A model generated the notes under the pieces. The model was not told where the DNA came from. It saw only the letters and a list, made by a program, of their open reading frames with translations, and did not search any database. From Budorcas taxicolor (Eukaryota > Chordata > Mammalia > Artiodactyla > Bovidae), in the NCBI RefSeq assembly GCF_023091745.1, contig NC_068920.1, forward strand, positions 62,001-126,000: DNA of 64,000 nt. Reading direction: 5' to 3'. The translations under genes and the position numbers were made by a program. This document shows, in pieces, positions 42,463 through 52,526 of the stretch; within the stretch, counting starts at the first letter, position 1, and each line of letters opens with the position of its first letter.

Positions 42463-45400
42463 GTAAGTCCTTGACTGACATTTAGCACTGTTTCCAAGGT
42501 GTCCACAAAAACATCTAGCCCCATCCAGCCCAGTCATAAATCAGAAATGGTAGTGATTATATGTCATGGGGTTGGGGGTGGGCTCTCCTGACAGGCCCAG
42601 CCATGAATCAGCTGCTTATTTCTATAATTAACAGTGTTTTCTTGCCAAGCAAGTGGAGGTGTTATCAGTGGGAAATTCCGGAACAGTGCTTTGTGAGGCA
42701 AGACATAGGAAGAGAAAACTGTCAATTCCAGACAGTAAATAAGAGTTCTATGAGCGAATAGAAAAAATTCTTTTCTGGGAGGAGTTTAGAAGAAAGAGTT
42801 CACTTTCAGTCAGTATGACGGTGCCTAAAAGGCACCCAAAAAGGCATTTGGGGAGATATATGCCAGTGGAAGTCCCCTGCTGATGCAGGGGACGAGAGAT
42901 GCAGGTTCCATCCCTGGGTGGGGAAGATGCTCAGAGGAGGGCATGGCAGTCCACTCCAGTGCTCTTGCCTGGAGAATCCCATGGACAGAGGACCCTGGCG
43001 GGTGATAGTCCATAGGGTTGCAAAGAGGCGGACATAACTTAAATGACTTAGCATGCACACATAGAGTTTTTGCTTTTCATTTTTTTAGAATGTCTTTTTC
43101 TCTATTTGATGTAATTTATTTTATTATAGAAATATTCATAAGATCAAAATAGACTTCAAGAGTGGAGTGGGGAGGTCAGTTAAGAGGCTGAACATTAAAC
43201 CAGACCAGCCACGATGCTGGTTTGGCTATGTGGTAGCAGATGTGATGAGAAGTGGTTAGATTCTGGATGTATGTTTTCTGTCTGCGCCCTCACTCTCAAA
43301 CCCCATGCTTCAGTTTTTAAAATTAATTAATTTATTTTAATTGGAGGCCAATTACTCTACAACCCATGCTTCAATTTTACATGTGATCTGTGTCGTGGGA
43401 CTCTGTCCATTCATTCACTCATATGTATTTCACACACACCCTGTAGGCACAAACACTATCAGACACCAAGGGCCAAGAGGGGAGTCAAGGCGATGCTCCT
43501 GTTCTCTGCCTCACATGGCAATCCACACAGCTTAAAGAAATGTAAGGGCTTTGCTGGTTTATGCTGCTTCTATAATCTAGATAGGCTTTCTCAGCATCCC
43601 GAGTTTACCTGATGGTTTCACTCTCTGCCCTTTTGGTTCATTTTTTAATTCCTTTTTTGCCTGTTTGTATATGGGAGAGAGAAGATTATGTCTGCATTTT
43701 TTATTGGCTTTGATGAGTTTTGCTTTTTAAAAATCACATACTTGTGAAGAGTTAATCTTTAGAGTTGCTTTGCTTTCCTTTGAAGATAAATATTACCTAA
43801 CCTATCTGCCTACCGATGCAGGAGATGTGGGTTTGATCCCTGGGTTGGAAAGATCCCCTAGAAAAGGAAATGGCAGTCTGCTCCCGTATTCTTGCTGGGG
43901 AAATCCCATTGACAGAGGAGCCTGTTGGGCTACAGTCCATGGGATCACAAAAGAGCCAGGCATGATTCAGCGACTAAACATTTGCAAGGAAGAGTTCCAT
44001 TGACTTTGTGCCTAATCCTAAGAAAGTCTCTAGAATTTATACTGTCTAGTTAACCAGAACTGATCTATGAGAAAAGGGTAAAATCTACCTCTCTAGTTAA
44101 AAACACCATTCACAACACTAAGTGAAACACAGGTTTTCACAGCAAATGTTTTAACAAACATAATTTGTTACAACAAAAATTTGTGGTCTTAAGGTACAAT
44201 TCAGCCATCCTAGCAACTACTAGAAGAGACTTTTCAACTTATAGACAAGCTTCTTATCTCCTTCAGTAAATAGAAACTCACTTCATAATAACAAAATAAA
44301 AAATAAGAATAGATTTAACTTAAATTTCATGGTAAGTTAAATTTTATTTCCAATTTTCTTAATTAGACTTAGAAACTCAACTTCACAGAAAAATGATATC
44401 AAATTACCATTTTAAGTGAATGATAACCTTCTTTCTTTAAGCCAATGATACTCTTCTTTCTTATCTTCCTAAACAAAAGCCGTTATGAATTCAGATGTTT
44501 ACATTTCCAGAAGCACTTGTGTCGGAGGTGTCTTAAAAATTTTCTCCAAGTTTTTACTTAAAACTCTACCAGTAGCTTTCATTCTGATGAAGATTGCAGC
44601 AAATGTTTTTGAGACCTATAAGAACTGATTGTCATAATACTTTGAACAAAGTTTAGAATTAAGGGTAGTATTCGATTTTTTTAAGGTTGGAGTAGAGTGG
44701 GAAGAGGGAATCTTCTGTTCTGTTCTGTCTAGTGAGCCATTCTGGGGTCTTGGAGAGGGGTTTGGGAGGATTAAGCCTATGGCTTTGCCATCGGTTTAGT
44801 AATACTCATAAGAGCAACTCGAGCAGTATTTCCTCGAAGGTTTCAGGCGAATTATCATTGTGCCCTACAGGCGCTTCCTGGGGCTCACAATCCTTCACTC
44901 ACACAATGAGTCCTCGCCTGCACTTCCGCCTGTACCATGGCTGCTACGGTGACATCATGACCATGGAGACCCCTGGTGTCCCCTGTGATAACACCAGGAT
45001 GATTGCCTGCGGTGAGTGTAAGGCCATGCAAGCATCTAGCTAGCCTCCTTTCATCGTTTTCAGTCTTTCTTAGGAAGTAGCTTAATTTTGAGAAGTTCAT
45101 TTTTATAGCTGCATTATCAAAATTAAAAACTAGAGAAAAACAGAATCCCGACCCATCTAACAAACTTCTTCTGTTTTCCCTTCATCCTTTCCAAACCTGA
45201 CCCAGATGTGTTCACTTCTACATAGTAAAACGTCCGTTTCTGGCTCTGTTTTCAATCTGTTGCTGGGTTTGCTTCACGTTACAACATGAGCATCTTGGGC
45301 AAGGCTCCCTGTATGTCCTCTCCTGGTCTTCTGTTCTGAAGACTCTTCACGTTGTCTCAGTATTAGCATGTCAGAGTTTGAAGCAACTGCAAGGTCAATC

Positions 45401-48400
45401 TAATCCTACCTTGCTAATTTACAGATCAGACAACTGAGGCTTAGCAAGGAGGAAGGACTTCCCAAGGTTCCAGGGCTAGGTAGCAGCAGAACCAGACTCA
45501 AACTTAGGTTGGCTGACTTCATGTCCAAGACCTCCCCTCTTGCACCAAATGTGGCTGAAAACAGAACAATAAAGAAAGTGGAAGTGGTATCCATCTGGGC
45601 TGTGGACCTTTCTGGGTTTATGCAATGAGAGATCAAAAATGTCCTAAAATGGTTGTCCCAAGCCTGAGGGGCTACAGTCAGGAGCTGTGGCTTACTTATT
45701 AAACTGAAAAAGAGTTCTCTTATGAAGTGGAGAACACCGTTTACTTTCTATTGACGCAGGCATCCGTGGTTCTGAGATGTTTGCTGAGATGGATTTGAAG
45801 GCCTTACAGTCTTACCAAATTCTGATCAAAGAAATTGGACTGCGGCACTGCGTGGACCCCGCTCTCATTGCAGCTATCATCTCTAGAGAAAGCCACGGTG
45901 GAACTATCCTGCTGGATGGCTGGGACCACACAGGACTTAAATTTGGCCTGATGCAGGTACTCAACCAGAAGCTTTTCATCAGCCCCACTCCATCCTTCCT
46001 GATAGATTATTTGCAACTATTTGCATTTATCCTAGGCTTTAAAATACTGGTATTTGCATGGCTTTTGCTGGTAATTCTGTAACACATCAAGATATACCAG
46101 TTATTTGACATCTTTTAAAAAGAGTATCTTACACGTGTTATAACTACAATTTGCAATGAATACTATGCAATATACTTAAACTGAGAAAATCTTATGTAAA
46201 AAAAAGGGCACTATTACCAGTATCCACTTGAGGTTCATGAAATAGTAAATTTCATCCATGTAGATCAAAACATTATAATAAAGTCCTACTTGAACCAAAT
46301 TGTTCATTAGGCAGTTTGGAGGAAGGGGACTCAAATTTTCAGAATATTTGCTTCCAGGCTTTTATTATTTATTTATTTAAAAATTCATACTCAATTATTT
46401 TTTGGCTGTGTCACACAGCTTGTAGGATCTTTGTTCCCTGACTAGGGATTGAACCTGGGCCCCAGAAGCAAAGTCACCAAATTCCAACCACTGGACCACC
46501 AGGGAATTCCACCAGGCTTTATTTTGAATTGTCTGAGAAACCCAGACTTCCAGTCTCCCCACTTCGAAAAAAGATATTTTTGACTGCAAATATCTAGACT
46601 TTGGGTGCTCATTATTTGTTTTAAAACAACTTTTTCCTTTATTTATTTGTTAATATTTGAGTGCTTAACTAAAACTATGCCACACCCAGTTCTCCCAAAT
46701 CTTACTTTGTTTTTCAGACTCTCTTTCCTATGAAAGAAAGGGCATTTAGAATTGATTCTGTGGAAACAGAGAAAAGGGGCAAGGTGGTGCCCATGACCTT
46801 GAACATAAGGAATAGAAATCAGGACAACAGAAACCTGTCTTGTTCCATTCAGATGCTGACATTCTTATCTGAATTTTCTAGCTTGATAAAAACATTCATC
46901 GTCCTGTTGGTACCTGGGATGGCAAAGAACACCTTTTGCAGGCTGTTGGGATTCTCACAGACAGAATTAAGACAATCCAGAAAAAATTCCCCAGCTGGAG
47001 TGTGGCTCAGCACCTCAAAGGTAGGCCAGATGTGTAGTGCTTTGTTTAGAAGAGCGGTGAGTGAGGGAGCCCTGAAGGCCGGGTGTGCCCTGGGTATTCC
47101 TGGGCCCATGTCCACCAGGGCAGCCCTGGACCTGGGAGGACCTGAACGCTCTCTGAAGCACTGAGCTCCCTGGAGTGGTCTTCTTTTCTGCTTCCATTCC
47201 CCTTCTGCCAGACGTTGGGGTTCCTTTTACATCTCTCCTTGGTTCTCCTTTTTTAAAACGCATTTACTTATTTATGGCTGCGCTGGGTCTTCGTCGCTGC
47301 ACGCAGGGTTTTCTACAGTTGTGGCAACTGGAGGCTACTCTCGAGTTGCGGTGCAGAGGCTTCTCACTGTGGAGGCGGGGTGGCACCGGCTCCAGGCATG
47401 CGGGCGTCAGCAGCTGCGGCGCGTGGGCTCGGCAGTTGCGGCTCGGGAGCTCCAGAGCACAGGCTCGGTAGTTGTGGTTCACAGGCTTAGTTGCCCCCAT
47501 GGCATGTGGGATCTTCCAGGACCAGGGATCAAACCCAAGTCCCCTGGCTTGGCAGGGGATTTCTAACCACTGAACCACCAGGGAAGACTTCTCATTGGTC
47601 CTTGAGTGATGCCCTGAGAGCTAGTGTGATCGTTTAAAAGAATATGTTTGCCTTTCTCTGATGGGTTTTTTTTTCCCCTGGTGCAAGAAACTGTTGCCCA
47701 CTTTCTGAATTGTTGGAATGAATGTTCACCCCGTGAGCATCCTCAGTGACAGCAGGGCTTTAAGTACCATGATGTGTCCAGGGAAAGATGCCTTCTAAGC
47801 TGATCACAGACCACCTCAGGTTCAGCATCTCCCAGACCGAATCAACTCACTTTGCCTGCTCGCTCAGTTGTACCTGACTCTTTTCGACCTCACGGACTGT
47901 AGCCCACCAGGCTCCTCTGTCCACGCGCTTTCCCAGGCAGGAATACTGGAGAGGGTTGCCATTTCCTTCTCCAGGGAATCTTCCCAACCCAGGGATCCCA
48001 CATCTCTTGCATCTCCTGCATTGGCAGGTGGGTTCTTTACCAGCTGAGCCACAGGGAAGCGAATTAACTCACTAGCCTCCCATTATACATTTGCTTTTTC
48101 TTCGTATTTTCTGTCTCTGTGGAAGGCACCATAATATGCCCAGTCATCCTGGCCTGAACAAACAATTGTTTTCTGAGGTTCCCTGGTTCCTTCTCCTTTT
48201 ACATTCAACCACACCTCCTACGGACCCATCATATGCAAGTACCTCTCTCCTTTCACACTTTACAGCCTGATTTTTGAATAAACAGTTTCTAGGCACCATA
48301 ATATACCCAGTCATCCCGGCCAGAACAACCAGATTGTTTTCTGAGGTTTCCTGGTTCCTTCTCCTTTTACATTCAACCACACCTCCTACGGACCCATATG

Positions 48401-49137
48401 CAAGTACCTCTCTCCTTCCATTACTTTACAGCCTGATTTTTGAATAAACAGTTTCTATATTCTATTTCAAGGTCCTAGGAGGCAGGGATCAGGACCAGGG
48501 GTCTTTTTCTCTAGACATCCAAGCAGAGCACGGTTATGTTAAACACATGAGGAACTACTGAAGATTAACCTTCTAGGGTGTAACACACACGTGCACACTG
48601 CGCACATACCCCTACAAAGAAATGAGTATGTCTCGGGCATCACTGTGCAGTGTGCAAGCCAGTGTGGCACCCATCCTGGTGCACAGTAGTTGCTTAAAAA
48701 CATTTACTGAATGGGTGAGTGAGTGAATAAATGAGTTACTGAACGACTGAGACAATGTTACAAGTATTCTCAGAGTGAAGATTGGTAAAGAAATGAGAAG
48801 CAAATCTGACTTCTGCAGCAAGAAAACAAAAGCCTCTAGAAAAAGAGAGACAGAAGGAAAGCAATCTGGAATTTTCTCAGTGACTCTAGAGGAAGTAGAT
48901 CCTCTGAGGAGGGGAGGAAGCGGGAAAGAAGATCTGGGACTGTGCTTTTGGAGATTTGCTCATAGCTTACTTCTGTTGAAAGTTAATTTTTCAACCTGAA
49001 CCTCTGGTTTCATTTCAGGTGGTCTCTCAGCCTTCAAGTCAGGAACTGAAGCCATTGCCACCTCCGCAGACATACAGGCCGACTATGTCAATGATGTTTT
49101 AGCCCGAGCTAAGTTCTATAAGAAACATGGCTTCTAG
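42391..49137 (+). CDS. LYG2: LYG2, goose-type lysozyme 2 (spliced, intact)
   Basis: CDS = join(42420-42462, 44871-45011, 45760-45956, 46882-47020, 49019-49137): 639 nt, 212 residues, equal to human LYG2 as I know it. The family is secreted muramidase that cleaves peptidoglycan. Residues 1 to about 19 form a signal peptide; Cys39, 53, 61 and 92 would make two disulfides; IISRESHGG at 101-109 carries the catalytic Glu105; GWDH at 115-118 (Asp117) and LDK at 128-130 (Asp129) match the acidic second-shell positions (Asp86 and Asp97 of the goose enzyme). The chain ends KFYKKHGF. All introns are GT-AG with phases as in LYG1. No canonical AATAAA lies close to the stop; AGTAAA at 49363 and AATAAA at 50044 are the candidates. 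Orthology follows from sequence and tandem order with LYG1. Confidence 0.93.
42868..43063 (+). mobile_element. Bov-tA SINE, head-truncated
   Basis: Starts within the tRNA-like region ('tgatgcaggggacgagaga') and runs through the Bov-A body to 'cttagcatgcacac'. Confidence 0.8.
43315..43368 (-). mobile_element. L1 3' UTR scrap
   Basis: About 50 bp ('ttttaattggaggccaatta') of the inverted L1 3' end. Confidence 0.55.
43798..43985 (+). mobile_element. Bov-tA SINE, head-truncated
   Basis: Begins at 'tatctgcctaccgatgcagg', followed by the body with 'gacagaggagcctgttgggc'; the 5' head is missing. Confidence 0.8.
44871..45011 (+). CDS. LYG2: LYG2 second coding exon: N-terminal Cys region
   Basis: 141 nt, acceptor CTACAG and donor GTGAGT. 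Residues 15-61 begin GASWGSQSFTHTMSPRLHFR and include LYHGCYGDIMTMETPG. Cys39, 53 and 61 lie here. It is 36 nt longer than the LYG1 exon because of an extra segment between the signal peptide and the first cysteine. Confidence 0.93.
45012..45759. other. LYG2: LYG2 intron with MIR relic
   Basis: A 748-bp intron; an inverted MIR core ('ttacagatcagacaactgag') lies at about 45395-45545. It ends in TTGACGCAG. Confidence 0.75.
45395..45545 (-). repeat. MIR SINE relic
   Basis: 'acagatcagacaactgaggc' then 'ccaaggttccagggctaggt' and 'agaaccagactcaaactta', the inverted MIR order. Confidence 0.75.
45760..45956 (+). CDS. LYG2: LYG2 third coding exon: catalytic core
   Basis: 197 nt, residues 62-127: GIRGSEMFAEMDLKAL..., Cys92 in LRHCVDPALIA, Glu105 in SRESHGG, Asp117 in GWDH, and FGLMQ at the end. 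The donor is GTACTC, a weaker match than the others but in the same place as LYG1's. Glu105 is the expected proton donor in the g-type mechanism. Confidence 0.95.
45957..46364. other. LYG2 intron, left part
   Basis: AT-rich and without recognised repeats. Confidence 0.4.
46365..46510 (-). mobile_element. tRNA-derived SINE in LYG2 intron
   Basis: TTTATTTA-type tail at the left, 'ggctgtgtcacacagcttgt', and the inverted head 'ggaccaccagggaattcc'. Confidence 0.8.
46511..46881. other. LYG2 intron, right part
   Basis: Unassigned; ends in the pyrimidine-rich acceptor TTTTCTAG at 46874-46881. A CAG at 46849-46851 is a competing acceptor, but it would add 29 nt and break the frame. Confidence 0.55.
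46882..47020 (+). CDS. LYG2: LYG2 fourth coding exon
   Basis: 139 nt, residues 128-174: LDKNIHRPVGTWDGKEHLL, then QAVGILTDRIKTIQKKFPSW and SVAQHLK. Donor GTAGGC. It contains Asp129 and the helical part that follows the active site. This is the exon whose LYG1 counterpart is broken; here the Trp at FPSW is present and the frame is clean. Confidence 0.93.
47253..47590 (-). mobile_element. Long tRNA-derived SINE in LYG2 intron
   Basis: 'tatggctgcgctgggtcttc' at the left and the inverted head 'tgaaccaccagggaaga' at the right; unusually GC-rich with several CpGs. Confidence 0.85.
47591..47851. other. LYG2 last intron, unassigned part
   Basis: No recognised feature. Confidence 0.35.
47852..48061 (-). 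mobile_element. Bov-tA SINE
   Basis: Inverted copy, 'cgctcagttgtacctgactc' to the inverted head 'gctgagccacagggaagc'. Confidence 0.85.
48124..48456. repeat. 167-bp tandem duplication (two units)
   Basis: Unit 1 at 48124-48290 and unit 2 at 48291-48456 start with 'aggcaccataatat' and both end with 'ttgaataaacagtttct'. The units differ by few substitutions and small indels (for example a lost CAT-like triplet near 48400), so the event is recent or the copies have been homogenised. They lie in the last LYG2 intron and belong to no family I recognise. Confidence 0.9.
48457..49018. other. End of LYG2 last intron
   Basis: An L2/MIR-like stretch ('ttgcttaaaaacatttactg', then 'gtgagtgagtgaataaatga') lies at about 48600-48755. 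The intron ends with the acceptor CATTTCAG at 49011-49018. Confidence 0.5.
49019..49137 (+). CDS. LYG2: LYG2 last coding exon
   Basis: 119 coding nt ending in TAG at 49135-49137. Residues start GGLSAFKSGTEAIATSADIQ and end VNDVLARAKFYKKHGF. It has the same length and phase as LYG1's last exon. Confidence 0.93.
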
Positions 49138-49454
49138 ACAAAGCTCCATGGGCAGGCCAGGTTGGTAGGTGCTCATATGACCCCTCTTTGAGGATTTGAT
49201 AAGGTTGTGTTGTACCCAATGCTGGCAAAGAATGGTTGCACTAAGACAAAAAATTCATTTCCTACTCTTCTTCATGTAAATAAGCATAAAAAAAGGAAAA
49301 TCCTTCCAGTTCACATTATGTTTTCTGTGAGATATATATAGATATATGCATAATTACTGTGCAGTAAAGTGGATATCACAGTAAATTATGTATTCTTACC
49401 ATATTCTTAGGAATAAGTCTGCCTATTCCAGCAGGGCCTCATTTTAGCCCACGA
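49138..49454 (+). other. LYG2: Probable LYG2 3' UTR
   Basis: No canonical AATAAA here; the variant AGTAAA at 49363-49368 is the nearest candidate signal. If unused, the transcript could run through the SINE at 49455 to AATAAA at 50044-50049. Confidence 0.4.
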
Positions 49455-49578
49455 TTTTTCTTTTCCTGACTACACCACACGGCATGTGGGATCTTAGTTC
49501 CCTGACCAGGGATCGAACCTGTGCCCCCTGCAGTAGAAGCACAGAGTCTTAACCACTGGACCACCAGGAAGTCCTAGT
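49455..49578 (-). mobile_element. tRNA-derived SINE
   Basis: Inverted copy: 'cacacggcatgtgggatctt', 'ccctgaccagggatcgaacc', 'ggaccaccaggaagtcct'. Confidence 0.85.
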
Positions 49579-50572
49579 TCATGATTTCAATGCCCACATA
49601 CTCCCTATCTTACCAGAATTACTAAAAAGAAGAGAGCCTGACCTGAGCCTTGGACCTCCTCCCAGCATCTGCTCAAGCCCCTGGAGCTTTGCTTGTGAGG
49701 GATGCCTGACTCATAAGCCAACCTGGGAGACAGTAGAGAAACCGTCAGGTTCCCAGGGTGGGATCTGAGCTCCCTGGGCACCTGAGAGCCAACCTCGGCA
49801 AAGCTAATCCTCCTCAAGGACTGCATCCCTCAGGCCCACTCCTGCCTCCTATGTCTTCTTCCTCTTCTTTGATGAAGATCCAGGGACTGGCTTCTCTTCT
49901 TCCCTTTTTAGTCAGTAGTTGCTGCCACATGCTCTTTCAAGGGGTCCATTCTCCACAAAATGTGGCTGAAGATAAGCATATTGGGCCTGAATTTGTTGTG
50001 GTTCTTTAGGTGCAAGTAAAAGCCAATCCTCGAAATTTTAAGCAATAAAAGGAAATTACTGAAAAGCTATCAAAAGGCTCGCAGAGCCAATGAGAAGATC
50101 GAGGACAAGAAGAGAAACCAGGCAACTCTGGACTCTGGGTAGCAGGAACCAGCTGACCGTGCTTTGTAGCACCCTACTGCATGAATCAACTAGTGCGCTC
50201 ACTGCATAGATGAACTCTAATGCCTTTTTCTCCCATCCTTTCACCATTCTGCTTCACTTTTATCGTCCCAGGGGAGAGAGTCTGATGGACTATCTTGGAT
50301 CATACACATACCCATGGGCTGGCTGCTTTGCTTTTTGGTCTTGCCCAGACCACCTACCATGGGGAAGAGACATTCCTCCAGAAGCATCAGGTAGAGTGCA
50401 GCTTTTGCTTCCATACTTAGGAGAAAAACACCAGTAACAGGTTGGATTGTAAAGTTCTCAAAGTCCCTGCCGATGTGGTCCTTGCTGGGCCTTTAGCTTC
50501 CTTCAGAGATATTTGATGAATGTTTCTATGCATAACTTCTTTTTCTGAGGAGGAATCAAAATCATACCCACC
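49579..50572. other. Downstream flank of LYG2, unassigned
   Basis: Apparently unique. Small open frames on both strands show no recognisable family; AATAAA at 50044 is the only notable motif. Confidence 0.4.
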
Positions 50573-50573
50573 T

Positions 50574-50850
50574 GACTTCCCTGGTCCAGTGGATAAGAAT
50601 CTGCCTGTCAATATAGGGAACAGGGGTTCGATCCCTGGTCTGGGAAGATCCCATCTGCTCTGAGACTACTGAGTCTGTGTGCTCCAACTGCTGGGCTCTT
50701 GTGCCTTGCAGCCTGTGCTCCACAGAAAGAGAAGTCACCGTGATGAGAAGCCCTTGCATGGCAACAAAGAGTAGCCCCACTCACCGAGACTAGAGAAAGC
50801 CCTCAAGCAGCAACCAAGGCTCAGCACAGCCAAAAAAAAAAAAAAAATCA
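50574..50850 (+). mobile_element. Long tRNA-derived SINE with poly(A)
   Basis: Head 'cctgacttccctggtccagt', CHR-type body and a pure A-run at about 50832-50847. Confidence 0.85.
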
Positions 50851-51808
50851 TAACTGCCTACATCTGAGCCCCCCTGGAGAAAACCAGGTAAATCCTTCTC
50901 TGCTCAATGACCTCTCAACCCTGCCTGAAGATGTGACCCAGGCAGAACTGGGACCCCTGTGTTTCACTGGGGCAGAGCCATAGTGTGACAGTATACAGGC
51001 CAGCATCTTCTATGATCAGATGAGGACCATGCCGTATCAGCTGTTAAATATTTTGATTATTACCTCTGCATATAGGCAATCCAGGACATTCTTTAGACAT
51101 TCACTTTGCTTAAGAATGATTTCTTCTGTGGGGGAAACCACAAACATGTTCCCCATTTAATTGCAAACTTCTTCAATGTCACCACTGAAACAATAAAGTA
51201 CACCCAGGTGAGATCATTTCAAAATAATTTAAAAACAAGAAACAGTATGATGACTTATGACTGAGACACCAGATGTTGTAGGCGAGAGCCCATATTTAAG
51301 GTGTCATAGTTTGGTTACCATAGAAGTAGACCCTGACCCTCAGGTGCAGGTGGTTTATTTGAGCAGTGCAGGGAATGCTGGTATGAAGTGGCTCAGGGAT
51401 ACAGGGAAGGGAAGACAACTCATATCATCAAGCTGGCTACCACAGTGGGCATTGGAGTCTGGTCCTCCAAGCAAACATCAAGGAATTGTACAAAACACAC
51501 ACTGCAGAATTATTAATATTACACTCTAGGGACAAGAAGCTGGGGTATTTATGCATCAACTTCTAAGAGCCATTGACTGAGTATCTGCCTGTTGAGGGGA
51601 GAGCACGTTAATTCTTTGCTCTTCTGGTCTGCCGTGCAACTAGGCGGTGTACTTACCTGCACTTCCAAGGGAAGGAGGCCGTAGATGCCGACATGCAGAT
51701 CCTGGCAGTTGTAAATCAACTGAGGATCCTGAAATGTCTAGGGACATAGGAAGGCCCTTGCTTGTGTATAGGGCACTCTCCAGAAAACCTCTCTTTCCTC
51801 CCTCTAGC
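50851..51808. other. Intergenic, unassigned
   Basis: No recognised gene or repeat. The 90-codon frame at 51257-51529 has no family signal. Confidence 0.4.
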
Positions 51809-51809
51809 A

Positions 51810-51983
51810 TGTGCTGTTGCTTCAGTCGTGTTCAACTCTGTTATCCTATGCACTGTAGCCCGCCAGGCTCCTCTGTCTATGGATTCTCCAGGCAAGAATA
51901 CTGGAGTGGGTTGCCATGCCCTCCTTCAGGGGATCTTCCCGACCCAGGGATCGAGCACGTGTCTCTTATTTCTCCTGTGTGTT
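51810..51983 (-). mobile_element. Bov-tA SINE, head-truncated
   Basis: 'gctgttgcttcagtcgtgtt' to 'ttatttctcctgtgtgttc'. A scrap of a tRNA-derived SINE ('actggtcagggaactaagat') follows it. Confidence 0.8.
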
Positions 51984-52324
51984 CAGTCACTGGTCAGGGA
52001 ACTAAGATCCTGCCCCAAAACAAACCTCACAAATACCTGGAACAGAGGCTGGCTTTAGTCAAAGGAACACAAAGGAAGGCCTGGCCAATGAGGGGGAGAA
52101 AACACAAAGAACAAAACACAGATTAAAGTGTGAAAGGAATTATGCCATGTGGACATTCCTATTGCTTGGGTTCACTCAATACGTTCCTCAGAAAAGCTAT
52201 GCTGTTTATTTTTAAGAAGATGACAGGTTAAAACATGGCTGAAGCTTTAAAAATGTGAAGGGCAGAAAGGGATGGGGAGGCACGGTTTCTCATTGTGCCT
52301 TTTGAGGTTAAAGAGCCTGAACAC
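51984..52324. other. Intergenic, unassigned
   Basis: Nothing I can name apart from the SINE scrap at 51985-52015. Confidence 0.35.
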
Positions 52325-52526
52325 TTTACAACAGGGTCCCCAACCTCCAGGATCTAATGCCTGGTGATCTGAAGTGGAGCTGATGTAATAATAGAAATAA
52401 AGTGCACAATAAATGTAATGCACTTGAATCATCCTGAAACCACATCCCCACCCCCAGTCCGTGGAAACATTTTCTTCCAGGAAACTGGTCCCCGGTGCCA
52501 AAAAGGTTAGGGACCACTGTTTTACA
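52325..52526 (-). mobile_element. hAT-Charlie-type DNA transposon relic
   Basis: Inverted relative of 33917-34165, sharing 'aagtgcattacatttat'-type text and ending with the inverted start 'aaaaaggttagggaccactg'. Confidence 0.7.

Larger units (their letters stand above)
42463..44870. other. LYG2: LYG2 intron after the signal exon
   Basis: A 2.4-kb intron with Bov-tA copies at 42870 and 43800 and an L1 scrap at 43315. The part 43985-44700 is AT-rich and unassigned. It ends with the acceptor GTGCCCTACAG. Confidence 0.7.

Noticed and set aside
46849..46881. Alternative LYG2 acceptor at 46851
   Set aside because: It would add 29 nt and break the reading frame, while the acceptor at 46880-46881 gives a perfect family match.
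48124..48456. Direct repeats as a CRISPR-like array
   Set aside because: It is a two-unit tandem duplication with no repeat-spacer structure, in a mammalian intron.
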